48,564 bases of DNA. Origin: Nitrospirota bacterium (GTDB taxonomy: Bacteria; Nitrospirota; Thermodesulfovibrionia; Thermodesulfovibrionales; Dissulfurispiraceae). Each line of letters begins with the position of its first letter. Within the stretch, counting starts at the first letter, position 1. The position numbers were made by a program, and so were the translations under genes. Of this stretch, positions 27,892 to 36,424 are shown piece after piece. The notes beneath the pieces were generated by a model. That model did not search any database. It had not been told where the DNA came from and saw only the letters and a program-made list of their open reading frames with translations. Location of the stretch: positions 1-48,564 of the forward strand of contig WSNO01000021.1 of NCBI GenBank assembly GCA_009773415.1, read 5' to 3'.

Positions 27892-28826
27892 CTGAACGCC
27901 TCTTCCCGCGATCCCAATTCTTTACCCTGCTTCTTTCCATGCAGCTGAAGCAAGACTAACGAGCTCAGAATAATTGCCCCACCCAGCATCTGCCATATAT
28001 CCAGCAATTCGCCCAGAAGAAAATAGGCGGCAACCCCTGCAACAACCGGTTCCAAGGTAGCCGTAATGCTGCCTCTAGCAGAACCAATCAGTCCGACCCC
28101 TTTCACATACAACCAGAACGGAATGACTGTACCTCCTATACAAACAAAAAGGCAAAGCCCCAAAATTGACGGCGAAGTGAGCTGCGCAAACGCCGAAAAC
28201 GGCGGGTGAAAGACATTCCATATCATCGCAGCAACAAGCATGGCATAAACAACCATCGTCAGAGGATCATTGTTCGTCAGCCCTTTTTCGCATCGCATCG
28301 TGTAGGCGGCAAAACAGCCCGCTGACACCAGCCCCGACACTACGCCGAGGGTATCCATGCCGGTATCTGTGAGCGAATGTGCACCGACCATCAGATAGCA
28401 GCCGGCAGTAGCACCGAGCAGTGCAAAACAGACTCTCGGTGCGAGCCGCTGCCGAAGGATTGCAACCGTCGCAAGGGCGACAAAAAGCGGCGCCTGGCAC
28501 TGAAGCACAATCGCTACGGCAACATGAATGCGGCTGACTGCAAAAAGATAGGTGAACTGTGTCGCAGCCAGCAGCACTCCGAGCAGGGCAAGAGAGGGAA
28601 GAGAACAGCGCTCCACCCGGAGCAGATGCAGCCGGGCAACAGCAAGCCAGACAAGAAGCGCTGTTGCGCCGATGGTCGTCCTGAGCTGCACAAGATCAAG
28701 CGGCGTCAGGCCGCTCTGGAAAAGAAATTTTGACGTAGTTCCGGACAGCGCCCAGAGCATCGCGGCACACATGATGCACAGATAGCCGATCTGCGGTTTT
28801 GTCGTATCCTGAAGAGTGATGGGCAA
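27888..28826 (-). CDS. EamA/DMT-family membrane transporter
   Basis: A 312-residue protein with ten hydrophobic helices in two EamA repeats (first: MWALSGTTSKFLFQSGLTPL; second: GLICFAAYTMRCEKGL-type segment near 170, ending LGGAIILSSLVLLQLHGKK). It belongs to the drug/metabolite transporter superfamily, whose members export amino acids, nucleotides or similar metabolites. Its stop overlaps the start of msrA by 4 nt. The transported compound cannot be inferred from the sequence. Confidence 0.88.
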   Translation of the reverse strand: MPITLQDTTKPQIGYLCIMCAAMLWALSGTTSKFLFQSGLTPLDLVQLRTTIGATALLVWLAVARLHLLRVERCSLPSLALLGVLLAATQFTYLFAVSRIHVAVAIVLQCQAPLFVALATVAILRQRLAPRVCFALLGATAGCYLMVGAHSLTDTGMDTLGVVSGLVSAGCFAAYTMRCEKGLTNNDPLTMVVYAMLVAAMIWNVFHPPFSAFAQLTSPSILGLCLFVCIGGTVIPFWLYVKGVGLIGSARGSITATLEPVVAGVAAYFLLGELLDIWQMLGGAIILSSLVLLQLHGKKQGKELGSREEAFR

Positions 28827-28924
28827 GCGGCATGCAATCCTTTTCCTGAATGTTCAGGTATCGTAGCGCCTCGACACGCTTTTGCGCAAACAGGCTCCTT
28901 GTGAAGCGATTGCACAAAGAGCAT

Positions 28925-29245
28925 TCAGTCGGATGCTACAGCCTGCTTTCCATCTGAAACTGCCGGAAATCCCGCTGCTTTCGGCCCATGCGTCAGCTTC
29001 TCAAGTTCAGCAAGCAACTGCAATGCTTCCTCACGTGTATTGCCGCAGTTTTCCCTCGATGCCTGAAACGAAATGCATACGGAAGGACGCTCGGGATGAT
29101 GATAAATCATGCAGAGAAGCAGATCGTTCAGATGCGGGCATCGAACGCCGGCCGGCTTGCCGGAAGGAGCGTCCGGTATCGGAGAAGAAATCGACGGCGC
29201 GACACAGCATGCACCGCAGCCTGTGCGGCATTGTATCCGGCTCAT
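28925..29245 (-). CDS. ykgJ: YkgJ-family cysteine-cluster protein
   Basis: A 106-residue protein that begins with the family signature CRTGCGACCVAPSISSPIP and continues with GKPAGVRCPHL, CMIYHHPERPSVC. The conserved Cys residues (about seven in the first 70 residues) should bind zinc or an iron-sulfur cluster. The match to YkgJ is close in the first 60 residues; the C-terminal 25 residues (KAAGFPAVSDGKQ) are not conserved. It precedes the EamA gene by 98 nt. Biochemical role unknown. Confidence 0.88.
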   Translation of the reverse strand: MSRIQCRTGCGACCVAPSISSPIPDAPSGKPAGVRCPHLNDLLLCMIYHHPERPSVCISFQASRENCGNTREEALQLLAELEKLTHGPKAAGFPAVSDGKQAVASD

Positions 29246-29366
29246 TCGGTTAGTTTAGTGAATGCCTGGATCACTGCACAAGTCGACCTCATCCCTTGAA
29301 ACGGCGAAACGGCGTTTTCATGACGCCGGCTGACGGGATGGTACAATAAAGGAAAAGAGTCCGTGC

Positions 29367-30203
29367 ATGCTGAAAGCTCTGAAGCCCATCATTGCCGTTG
29401 CCGCGCTGGTCTATCTTGGACTCTGCGCATATTATTACGCCCTGCAGGGAAGAATGATTTATCTGCCTGATACAGCACTCACCGCCACACCGAACGATAT
29501 CGGACTGAACTATGAAAACATCACGCTGAACACTGCCGACGGGCTTGCACTTTTCGCATGGTTTGTCCCTGCTCCCAAAGCCCGTGCGACACTCCTGTTC
29601 TGCCACGGCAATGCCGGAAACATCTCCAATCGTCTTGATTCGATACGGATAATGCATTCGCTTGGCTTGAACGTACTCATTTTCGACTATCGCGGGTTCG
29701 GACAAAGCGAAGGGGAACCTGATGAGCAGGGAACCTATGCTGACGCAGATGCCGCATGGGACCATTTGGTTGGCGCCAGAAAGATTGCGCCGCAAACAAT
29801 AGTGATCTTCGGTCACTCTCTCGGCAGCTCTGTAGCCGCTGAAACCGCTATGCGCCACCGTGATGCGGGCGGGCTTATTCTGGAATCAGGATTTATCTCT
29901 CTTTCCGACATAGGGAAGAAAATCCTGCCCTATTTGCCGATCGATCTTTTGCTGCGCTATAAATACGCGACCGGAGAGAAGGTCGGCAAAATACATATGC
30001 CGAAGCTGATTATCCACAGCCCTGACGACGAAGTGATTCCCTTTCAGCACGGGATAGAACTTTACCGGAATGCAAGTCATCCCAAATACTTCCTGGAGAT
30101 TCGGGGAAGCCATAACAGCGGCTTTCTGACCTCCGGAGAGATATATACGGATGGGCTGGACCGGTTTATTGCCGGCATCGCCGGAGCGGCTTCGAAACAA
30201 TAA
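29367..30203 (+). CDS. Alpha/beta hydrolase (Bem46/YfhR-like), membrane-anchored
   Basis: A 278-residue serine hydrolase. An N-terminal hydrophobic segment (about 5-25) anchors it in the inner membrane. The nucleophile elbow is GHSLGSS, the acid is in HSPDDEVIP, and the catalytic His is in RGSHNSG near 250. The oxyanion turn is FCHGNAGN near 88-95. This is the YfhR/Bem46 group of unknown natural substrate, probably an esterase or a lipase-like enzyme. The start ATG at 29367 has AAAGGA about 15 nt upstream and a TACAAT -10-like box; an exact start is not certain. It converges on the cold-shock gene, whose terminator lies between them. Confidence 0.88.
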   Translation: MLKALKPIIAVAALVYLGLCAYYYALQGRMIYLPDTALTATPNDIGLNYENITLNTADGLALFAWFVPAPKARATLLFCHGNAGNISNRLDSIRIMHSLGLNVLIFDYRGFGQSEGEPDEQGTYADADAAWDHLVGARKIAPQTIVIFGHSLGSSVAAETAMRHRDAGGLILESGFISLSDIGKKILPYLPIDLLLRYKYATGEKVGKIHMPKLIIHSPDDEVIPFQHGIELYRNASHPKYFLEIRGSHNSGFLTSGEIYTDGLDRFIAGIAGAASKQ

Positions 30204-30205
30204 AA

Positions 30206-30237
30206 AAGCCCCCGGCTCCAAAAGGAACCGGGGGCTT
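30206..30237 (-). terminator. Intrinsic terminator of the cold-shock gene, also convergent end of the hydrolase
   Basis: AAGCCCCCGG (30206-30215) pairs perfectly with CCGGGGGCTT (30228-30237) around a loop that contains a short TCC/GGA extension. On the minus strand it leads into TTTTTT. Confidence 0.85.
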
Positions 30238-30250
30238 AGGTTCGTTGTTA

Positions 30251-30451
30251 TTATGCCTTGTTTACGTTGATAGCCTTCGGGCCCTTCGGACCCTGCTCTA
30301 CATCAAACGTCACTGCCTGACCTTCAGCAAGCGACTTGAAGCCGCTGCCCTGAATTGACGAGTAGTGGACAAAGAGATCGCTGCCATCTTCGCTCGTAAT
30401 GAAACCGAATCCCTTTGACTCATTGAACCACTTCACCGTACCGTTTGCCAT
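30251..30451 (-). CDS. CspA-family cold-shock protein
   Basis: A 66-residue OB-fold protein with both RNA-binding motifs, RNP1 (KGFGFIT) and RNP2 (LFVHYSSI). Such proteins are RNA chaperones. The start has a perfect AAGGAGGT element 9 nt upstream. The leader, which I think is about 150 nt long, holds a small upstream frame and alternative hairpins, and is unusual enough to be listed separately. A strong terminator lies downstream. Single copy in this window. Confidence 0.96.
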   Translation of the reverse strand: MANGTVKWFNESKGFGFITSEDGSDLFVHYSSIQGSGFKSLAEGQAVTFDVEQGPKGPKAINVNKA

Positions 30452-30458
30452 GCTCTTA

Positions 30459-30494
30459 CTACCTCCTTCGTGTACTTGAGCTTAAAAAGCCCAT
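30459..30494 (-). CDS. Possible 11-codon upstream ORF in the cold-shock leader
   Basis: The leader contains GGAGG, a 9-nt spacer and ATG, followed by [11 protein letters not shown] and TAG TAA. The stop TAG is part of the AGGAGGTAG that serves as the Shine-Dalgarno of the cold-shock gene, so a ribosome ending here would sit on it. The binding site and frame are seen directly; translation and a regulatory role are inferred. Confidence 0.4.
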   Translation of the reverse strand: MGFLSSSTRRR

Positions 30495-30498
30495 AAAA

Positions 30499-30525
30499 AA
30501 AGACCTCCAAAGATCAAAGTCTTTG
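30499..30525 (-). promoter_or_regulatory. Mutually exclusive hairpins in the cold-shock leader
   Basis: On the minus strand the arm CAAAGAC (30525-30519) can pair with TCTTTG (30513-30508) or with GTCTTT (30504-30499), and the second option is followed by a run of T. The upstream ORF's GGAGG (30508-30504) lies between these arms. This suggests a switch (attenuation or temperature-sensitive). Confidence 0.35.
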
Positions 30526-30697
30526 TGGCCCCCAAACACAACAAAAACTTCCAAACCTTCTTTCGGAGATTAGCATAGAGTGAAAAAAAAAGAAAGCCCA
30601 TTTTTTTTGCAAGAGTTCGGCATGCCCGCAGAAGATCCTGAAAGCGGCTTGGTCGCAAAAAAAATTCCGTTCCGAGGCGCACCACCTGCATCCGCAT

Positions 30698-30725
30698 TTG
30701 ACATGACAGCGCATTATGCTAAAAT
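30698..30725 (+). promoter_or_regulatory. Strong sigma-70 promoter of the small secreted protein gene
   Basis: TTGACA (30698-30703, perfect) and TAAAAT (30720-30725, 5 of 6) are 16 nt apart. The transcript would start near 30732, just before the AAAGGAGGG Shine-Dalgarno. Confidence 0.7.
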
Positions 30726-30743
30726 TCCTGAAAGGAGGGTTCC

Positions 30744-30992
30744 ATGAACAGAGTCATAAAACATTTTTCAACAGGTCTGATTATATTTGCCCTGCTGCTG
30801 ATTCCGGCACTTGCCGCTGCATCACCGGGCAAAAACTGGAAAAAACCGTATACACCCAAAAACACGGGCGAGGCGGAGTTGTTCAAGGCATGTGCATACG
30901 GCAACGCAAAGCATTGCTACAAATATCGGGACCTGTACATTCTCCCACAAAGCGAGTCATCCGCAAAGAAAGAGAAAAAAGACAAATTGTAG
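30744..30992 (+). CDS. Small secreted protein, 82 residues, function unknown
   Basis: The protein begins with a signal peptide (residues 1-27, ending in LAAASPG). The mature part of about 55 residues is very basic at its C-terminus (SSAKKEKKDKL) and has two cysteines in FKACAYGNAKHCYKYRDLY, which could form a disulfide or bind heme or metal. AAAGGAGGG precedes the ATG by a short spacer, and a near-consensus promoter and strong terminator flank the gene, so it is probably expressed at a high level as a monocistronic unit. I do not recognise the family. Confidence 0.7.
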   Translation: MNRVIKHFSTGLIIFALLLIPALAAASPGKNWKKPYTPKNTGEAELFKACAYGNAKHCYKYRDLYILPQSESSAKKEKKDKL

Positions 30993-31009
30993 AGGGATAA
31001 CTATTCTTC

Positions 31010-31052
31010 AGAATAAGGATGAGATTGCATCGATCTCATCCTTATTCTGTTT
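31010..31052 (+). terminator. Intrinsic terminator of the small secreted protein gene
   Basis: A perfect 16-bp stem (31010-31025 with 31033-31048) around a 7-nt loop, followed by GTTTT. Confidence 0.8.
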
Positions 31053-31135
31053 TCAGGCAGCATGCCGCGCGGCAAGCACTCAGCGCACTATATTCATAAA
31101 ATTGCGACAGCACGCTGCCGCATAAACAATCCGGG

Positions 31136-32041
31136 TTAAAATGCATAGACAAATTTCAGCCAGAATTTGTCCCCCTCCGGTCTATTTTTCACGGCAACCT
31201 CATGCTGATATTTTATCGAAAAACTTATGTTCTTATAATCGTACTTGACCTGCGGACCGAATGCGAATGCCTGCCCCTTGAATCCGTCCGTGCCGACTTT
31301 TTCGCCGTTCACCTCATCATTGGTCGTCTGCTTGTAATAATATCCGCCAAGGCCGAGACTCCATGCGCCCGTCTTGTAGCCAAGAGTATAATCAAGATGG
31401 AACTCTTGACCTGAAAGGTAGTCCGTAGCGGTATTTTTCGTGTTGAAATCGTACATAAGTTTGATCGACGCATCGAATCCGCAGTCCGCGGTATAGGTTG
31501 CCGCCAGAATCGGCTCGAAGGTCCAGTAATTGCGGCCGATATTTGCCATATCGTTTTTATCGTAAGCTCCGGTCGGAAGATAGATGTCGACGCCTGTGGC
31601 AAAGTGCCAGTTTTTCGAGTGCCAGGAGAGAATAAACGGATCGATGATGATGTCGCCCAATCCCGTCTTTTTATCTTTTGCCCCCATCCTCTTCACATCC
31701 AGATGCACCAGCGGGACAAAAACGTGCATGCCCCAGTATCCGCCAAGAATCTGATGTTTTGTGACGTGGATAAAACGAAACACATTGGCGGTTGCGTTCA
31801 GCCTGAACTCAGGGACAAGCTTGTCGCCGTTGTTGTCATTGATCCGGTTGGCAGTGTAATGCGTGAGATAGTTGATGAAATACGTTCCGGGCGGCGGCAC
31901 CGCCCCGGCCATGAAATCTTCGGCGCCGTTGGGATAGGCTCCGCCGCCCTTCTCAGTTGCATGAACGACCGTCGACCCGATTGAACCGAAACCAAGCATG
32001 ATACAAATCATGACCGCATAAAGAATTCTCCGTTGTGTCAT
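31136..32041 (-). CDS. Phenol MetA-pathway-type outer-membrane transporter
   Basis: A 301-residue outer-membrane protein of the Phenol_MetA_deg/SphA family. It has a signal peptide (residues 1-29, ending in VVHATEKG) and then the family's start (YPNGAEDFMAGAVPPPGTYF). Beta-strands follow through the C-terminal WLKFVYAF, with terminal Phe as expected for barrel assembly. In aromatic degraders such proteins are linked to uptake of hydrophobic substrates. Nothing else here points to phenol metabolism; the neighbours are c-di-GMP proteins and, farther away, a FadL porin. AGGAGG precedes the ATG, and a good promoter lies about 82 nt upstream. Substrate is unknown. Confidence 0.82.
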   Translation of the reverse strand: MTQRRILYAVMICIMLGFGSIGSTVVHATEKGGGAYPNGAEDFMAGAVPPPGTYFINYLTHYTANRINDNNGDKLVPEFRLNATANVFRFIHVTKHQILGGYWGMHVFVPLVHLDVKRMGAKDKKTGLGDIIIDPFILSWHSKNWHFATGVDIYLPTGAYDKNDMANIGRNYWTFEPILAATYTADCGFDASIKLMYDFNTKNTATDYLSGQEFHLDYTLGYKTGAWSLGLGGYYYKQTTNDEVNGEKVGTDGFKGQAFAFGPQVKYDYKNISFSIKYQHEVAVKNRPEGDKFWLKFVYAF

Positions 32042-32130
32042 GGCAGCCTCCTAAAAATACGATTGAGCAACTCGACGGCAAAAATTGCCTGATAGTAAAA
32101 CAGCTATGTATTCATAAATAAACCTTTCAA

Positions 32131-32159
32131 ATTATAACGATCCCGGCTGAAGAAATCAA
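32131..32159 (-). promoter_or_regulatory. Sigma-70-like promoter of the outer-membrane transporter gene
   Basis: On the minus strand TTGATT (32159-32154) and TATAAT (32136-32131) are 17 nt apart. Transcription would start near 32124. Confidence 0.6.
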
Positions 32160-32220
32160 AAACCCTTGGCTCTTCCCGTTTCTTGAATAAAAAGATTGCG
32201 GGCTTCCCCGATGGCTTGAC

Positions 32221-32248
32221 TTGACCTAGGCATGAAGCCCAATATACT
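32221..32248 (+). promoter_or_regulatory. Sigma-70-like promoter of the PilZ-domain protein gene
   Basis: TTGACC (32221-32226) and TATACT (32243-32248) are 16 nt apart, each matching 5 of 6 consensus positions. The start would be near 32255, 10 nt before the GTG at 32265. Confidence 0.6.
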
Positions 32249-32264
32249 TCGAGTGAGATGAACG

Positions 32265-34364
32265 GTGCATACTCATAGTCAAGAAAACTGCAGCCACCCT
32301 GAAGACGCTGCTCCGAGCGGTACTCATTCTGCTGAACCCGTCGTGCAGCATAAGGCTTGCCAGTCCCGTCCACTCGCAAAAAAGAAGATTGCTAACATTC
32401 TGAATTTCATCAATTTTCAGGAGGGCACCATACGCGCTGTTTTCCAGCATCCCCGCTATGAAACTACCTTTTCCTTCAAAGCGCGACCAATGCCGCTGCT
32501 GAGCGACTATCTAGAGTGTGTCTGGGTGTCCGAGGCTGAAATACCCTCCAACATCGCCGACTATCGCTTCATGAACGTCTTACTGGACGATGATCTCAAG
32601 CTCATCGAGGTAAAAGCCGAAGCACAAAGCATCACGAATCAGGGGATACGTGTCAGCCTTGCCGATAGTGGCTGTCAGGTAAGCTGCCGGGCTGTGAAGC
32701 GTCGTCCCTCTGCTGATAATATAACTGCAGAACTCATGCATAACAGCGCTCTTTTCCGGGGGAGGCTCGCGGATTTCCACGCAGTATCCTTCTCGGTCGC
32801 AGTAGTTCGTGATGCAAACCAGCCATTTTTCTGGCTGAATGCCTCCGACAAGCTCCATGTAGTTCTTAAAAGCGGCAGTGACATTATTTATGCCGGCGAA
32901 TGCCTCATTGTGCGACAGACTGTCGATGAACGCAAAAGAATTCTCGTTTTGCAGCCCCTCAGAAAAAATGTCCCCCGTTTCAGCCCTAAATCTTCCCGCT
33001 GTCATCGCTATCAGCCTGTCCCGTCGCCTATTGTCTCTTTTCAGCATCCGCTGACACATCGTTCAGTTCATCTGCGCGTTGACGAAATCTCCGGGGCAGG
33101 CTTTTCCGTGCATGAATATTACGATAGTTCAGTATTGATTCCGGGCCTTGTCCTGCCCGCAATGCGTATCGAAATAGTGCATAATGCGGCAATTACCTGC
33201 AAGGGACAGGTAATCCACAGCAGCATTATTGCTGATAACGAAGAACGCTTGACCGTGAAAAGCGGCATCGGGTATCTGGACATGAAGATGAAAGACCAGA
33301 CGTTGCTGTCAAACTATCTTGCACGGATAGAAGATTCCAGAACACATACCTGCGGCAGGGTGGATCTGGACGCGCTCTGGCAGCTATTTTTCGAGAGCGG
33401 CTTTATCTATCCGGAGAAATACGCAGGCATCTCCCGCCAGAGAGACCAATTTAAGGAAACATACAGAAAGCTGTATGTAAACAATCCCGATATATGCCGC
33501 CACTTCACCTATCAGGACAAAGGCGAACTCGTAGGGCATATCGCCATGATTCATGTATATGAAAAGACCTGGCTTTTTCACCACATGGCCGCAACGGCGC
33601 ATGGACTGAAAGCCGGCCTTGCTGTATTAAGCCAGGGGGCATGGCATGTAAATGCATGCTATTTGCAGAATGGGACGCCCATGGACTATCTGCTCGCATA
33701 TTACAGACAGGAAAACAGAACCCCACGGCGCTTGTTCGGCGGATTCAAGGAAAAGCTAAACAACCCTGATGGCTGCACTATCGATCCCATGGCATTCGCT
33801 CACCTATCCAAAACTGATCTGCCCGCCGACACAATGCTCCGCTTTCTGCAGCTTAAAGACGCGAAAGTAATTCCGGCGCGGTCGTCTGACATTGCGGAAC
33901 TTGAAGCATTTTACACCCACGTCAGCGGAGGCCTGATGCTTCGCGCGCTTGACCTCACTGTGGACACATTTCAGGCCGATACGCTGAGCAATGCTTATGC
34001 AAACTGCGGATTCAGCCGGACCAGATCTGTCTTTTCACTGATTATTCGAGGCCGACTCCATGCAATAATGGCGCTCACCTCAACAGATATCGGAATGAAC
34101 TTGTCCAATGTTACTGACTGCATCAAGATTTTTGCGATCGAACATGACGAGTTGGACACGTTACTGCTGTCGGCGGCGTTGGCTCAAGTCTCTCACCTCG
34201 TTCACCATGATGAAATCACGGTAATGACGTTCCCTGTGGAATTCGCAATCAAAAAGAGGCTTCCGATGGAAAAAATCTACAACACCTGGGTTCTTTGTCT
34301 TGCGGAAGGCGCCCAGGCTTTTCTGCGGCATATCGACGAAATTGTGCCCCCTCATAATGACTAA
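32265..34364 (+). CDS. Large PilZ-domain protein with C-terminal acyltransferase-like region
   Basis: A 699-residue protein that starts with GTG. Residues about 50-340 look like two tandem YcgR/PilZ-type modules. The second has a RxxxR-like Arg cluster (RFSPKSSRCHR, about 240) and the D-x-S-x-x-G motif (DEISGAG, about 277), so it can plausibly bind c-di-GMP; the first has a degenerate LADFHAVSF segment. From about 370 to 690 there are two regions resembling GNAT/acyl-transferase folds (ELVGHIAMIHVYEKTWLFHH near 420; LHAIMALTSTDIGMNLSN near 600). Together they suggest an enzyme or adaptor switched by c-di-GMP. No signal peptide or TM is visible. It is the first gene of an 11-kb c-di-GMP island. 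The GTG lacks a good Shine-Dalgarno, so a downstream start is possible. Confidence 0.68.
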   Translation: MHTHSQENCSHPEDAAPSGTHSAEPVVQHKACQSRPLAKKKIANILNFINFQEGTIRAVFQHPRYETTFSFKARPMPLLSDYLECVWVSEAEIPSNIADYRFMNVLLDDDLKLIEVKAEAQSITNQGIRVSLADSGCQVSCRAVKRRPSADNITAELMHNSALFRGRLADFHAVSFSVAVVRDANQPFFWLNASDKLHVVLKSGSDIIYAGECLIVRQTVDERKRILVLQPLRKNVPRFSPKSSRCHRYQPVPSPIVSFQHPLTHRSVHLRVDEISGAGFSVHEYYDSSVLIPGLVLPAMRIEIVHNAAITCKGQVIHSSIIADNEERLTVKSGIGYLDMKMKDQTLLSNYLARIEDSRTHTCGRVDLDALWQLFFESGFIYPEKYAGISRQRDQFKETYRKLYVNNPDICRHFTYQDKGELVGHIAMIHVYEKTWLFHHMAATAHGLKAGLAVLSQGAWHVNACYLQNGTPMDYLLAYYRQENRTPRRLFGGFKEKLNNPDGCTIDPMAFAHLSKTDLPADTMLRFLQLKDAKVIPARSSDIAELEAFYTHVSGGLMLRALDLTVDTFQADTLSNAYANCGFSRTRSVFSLIIRGRLHAIMALTSTDIGMNLSNVTDCIKIFAIEHDELDTLLLSAALAQVSHLVHHDEITVMTFPVEFAIKKRLPMEKIYNTWVLCLAEGAQAFLRHIDEIVPPHND

Positions 34365-34496
34365 AATACTCAGGCATGAAAGGTTCGCACGGGAAGGAAT
34401 CTGCGCCACGATGCTTTTTCATGAATCATTCACCCCGCATTGTTCCAAGCAGAGCATAGTCACTGGAAACTTCAAACCAGCTCAGACGGCACGCTG

Positions 34497-36416
34497 ATGC
34501 GACAGCAGCCGATAAGTCCTGATTCCCGGATATACAACAGCCGCATACTTGATAATTATGTCAAATTATTGAAACTCCGGTACCCTTTTGTCGGCATCAG
34601 CGAACTGCTCAGTTCTGTCGGGATAGGGCAGCATCAGATTTCAGACCCCGCCCACTGGTTTACACAGGATGAAGTTGACCTGTTTTATGAAAAGGTGAGG
34701 AAAGTGACCGGTAATCCTGAAATTGCACGTGAAGCTGGAAGATATACCATTTCCCCTGATGCCATGGGAACCGCAAAACAGGCTCTTCTTTACCTTGCAG
34801 GCCCCGTAAAGGTTTATGAACTCATCGACAAATGGATGCCGAAATTTACACGGGCAGGGATTACTCAATCAAGGCCGATCTCAACGAACAAGGTTGAAAT
34901 CACGGCGTCTCCTTTTCCTGGGGTGAACGAAAAGCCATTCCAGTGCGAGAACCGCATAGGCTATTTTGAGGCAATTCCTATGGCTTTCGGCCACCATGCC
35001 ACAAATGTCGATCATCCTGAATGCATCCACTCCGGAGGATCTGTCTGCCGGTATATCGTTTATTGGGAAGAAAGACTTAAATCGAGCGCATGGAAGCGAT
35101 TTCGCAATGCTGCCGCAGCAGTTATGCTTTTATTGTGCATTCTGGGTATTTTTGTCGACCCTGCATTCGCTTTGCAGACGCTTCTGCCCTTTTCTCTCGC
35201 GCTGGTGTTTGCTCTGAGCATATATGTGAAGGCTCTTGAAAAGCGGGAACTGCTTTCTGCAATCGACCATTTCAGGGAAAACCTCGAAACACAGCAGGAA
35301 AAGATTGCAAGCAATTACAACAGCGCTCTTGTCATTAATGAAATCGGCCTTGCCATCAGCAGACAGACGAATGAAAGCGATATGCTGAGCAATGTTGTCA
35401 AAATACTGCAAAGCCGCCTCGACTATGATCGTGGAATGATCTTGCTCGCAAACGAATCAAAAAGCGACCTGACCTTCCGTGCCGGCTTCGGGTATACTGA
35501 TGAGCATCTGAATTATCTGAAGGCTGCGAACTTTCATCTTAATCCGAAATCAAAAGGGGTGTTTGTTCGGGCGTATTATGACAAGAAGCCATTTCTGGTA
35601 AACAGCGTGACCGACATTGCCGGTTCCATTTCTGCCCGCAGCCTCGCTTTTGCGAAACATATGGGCACACAATCCTTTATATGCTGCCCCATCGTCTATG
35701 AAGAAGAATCCCTTGGCATACTTGCGGTTGACAATGTGAAATCAAAGCGGCCTCTGCTCGAAAGCGATCAGCTTCTGCTTATGGGAATTGCCCCTGAAAT
35801 CGGCGTTTCCCTGCATAACCAGTACCTGACCAATGCGCGCAAGCAGCAGTTTTACTCTATTTTGAAAACCCTTGCGGCAAGCATTGACGCTCGCGATTTT
35901 CTCACGGCGGGCCATTCTGAAAAAGTAACCGAATATTCACTCGGCATCTGCGAGGAGTTGGGGCTCTCAGAGGAAGAATGCGAGGTAATCCGTGTAGCTG
36001 CGCTTCTCCATGACTATGGGAAAATCGGCATCGCGGATGCCATACTGAAAAAAGAGGGCGACCTGACGCCGGAAGAATATGAGACGATTAAAACGCATGC
36101 CCAGAAAACCAGGGATATCCTTTTGCAGATTGACTTTGACGGAATTTACAGAAATGTTCCGGCTATTGCCGGCGCTCATCACGAACGCTATGACGGAAGC
36201 GGATACCCTGATGGATTGCTGGGTGAGGAGATTCCGCTTGGTGCGCGCATCATTGCGGTTGCAGATTTTGTGGAGGCTATTACGGCAAAGCGTCATTACC
36301 GTGAACCTATGTCTGATGCATCTGCAATTGAGCTGCTCAAAGCTCAGCGGAACCGGCATTTCGACAGTGAGGTGATTGATGCTTTTCTGCGGCACACCCT
36401 TAAAAAATCAAGGTAA
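34497..36416 (+). CDS. GAF-HD-GYP cyclic-di-GMP phosphodiesterase, membrane-bound
   Basis: A 639-residue protein. The N-terminal 200 residues form a soluble sensor domain that resembles V4R-like domains and ends with conserved Cys residues (PECIHSGGSVCRYIVYW), likely to bind a small molecule or metal. Two TM helices follow at about 203-245. A short coiled coil is followed by a GAF domain (about 285-440). The HD-GYP domain (about 455-639) has HD (His505-Asp506 in LLHDYGKIG), HHERYDGSGYPDG (GYP about 569-571) and all expected metal ligands. It should hydrolyse c-di-GMP to pGpG or GMP, controlled by cytoplasmic and membrane signals. The open frame begins at a TTG at 34440, but the ATG at 34497 is the better start. 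It follows the PilZ protein by 132 nt. Confidence 0.88.
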   Translation: MRQQPISPDSRIYNSRILDNYVKLLKLRYPFVGISELLSSVGIGQHQISDPAHWFTQDEVDLFYEKVRKVTGNPEIAREAGRYTISPDAMGTAKQALLYLAGPVKVYELIDKWMPKFTRAGITQSRPISTNKVEITASPFPGVNEKPFQCENRIGYFEAIPMAFGHHATNVDHPECIHSGGSVCRYIVYWEERLKSSAWKRFRNAAAAVMLLLCILGIFVDPAFALQTLLPFSLALVFALSIYVKALEKRELLSAIDHFRENLETQQEKIASNYNSALVINEIGLAISRQTNESDMLSNVVKILQSRLDYDRGMILLANESKSDLTFRAGFGYTDEHLNYLKAANFHLNPKSKGVFVRAYYDKKPFLVNSVTDIAGSISARSLAFAKHMGTQSFICCPIVYEEESLGILAVDNVKSKRPLLESDQLLLMGIAPEIGVSLHNQYLTNARKQQFYSILKTLAASIDARDFLTAGHSEKVTEYSLGICEELGLSEEECEVIRVAALLHDYGKIGIADAILKKEGDLTPEEYETIKTHAQKTRDILLQIDFDGIYRNVPAIAGAHHERYDGSGYPDGLLGEEIPLGARIIAVADFVEAITAKRHYREPMSDASAIELLKAQRNRHFDSEVIDAFLRHTLKKSR

Positions 36417-36424
36417 CAATACCA

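Noticed and set aside
30482-30697. Minus-strand 71-codon frame upstream of the cold-shock gene
   Set aside because: Occupies the probable leader, is rich in homopolymer runs and has no Shine-Dalgarno of its own.
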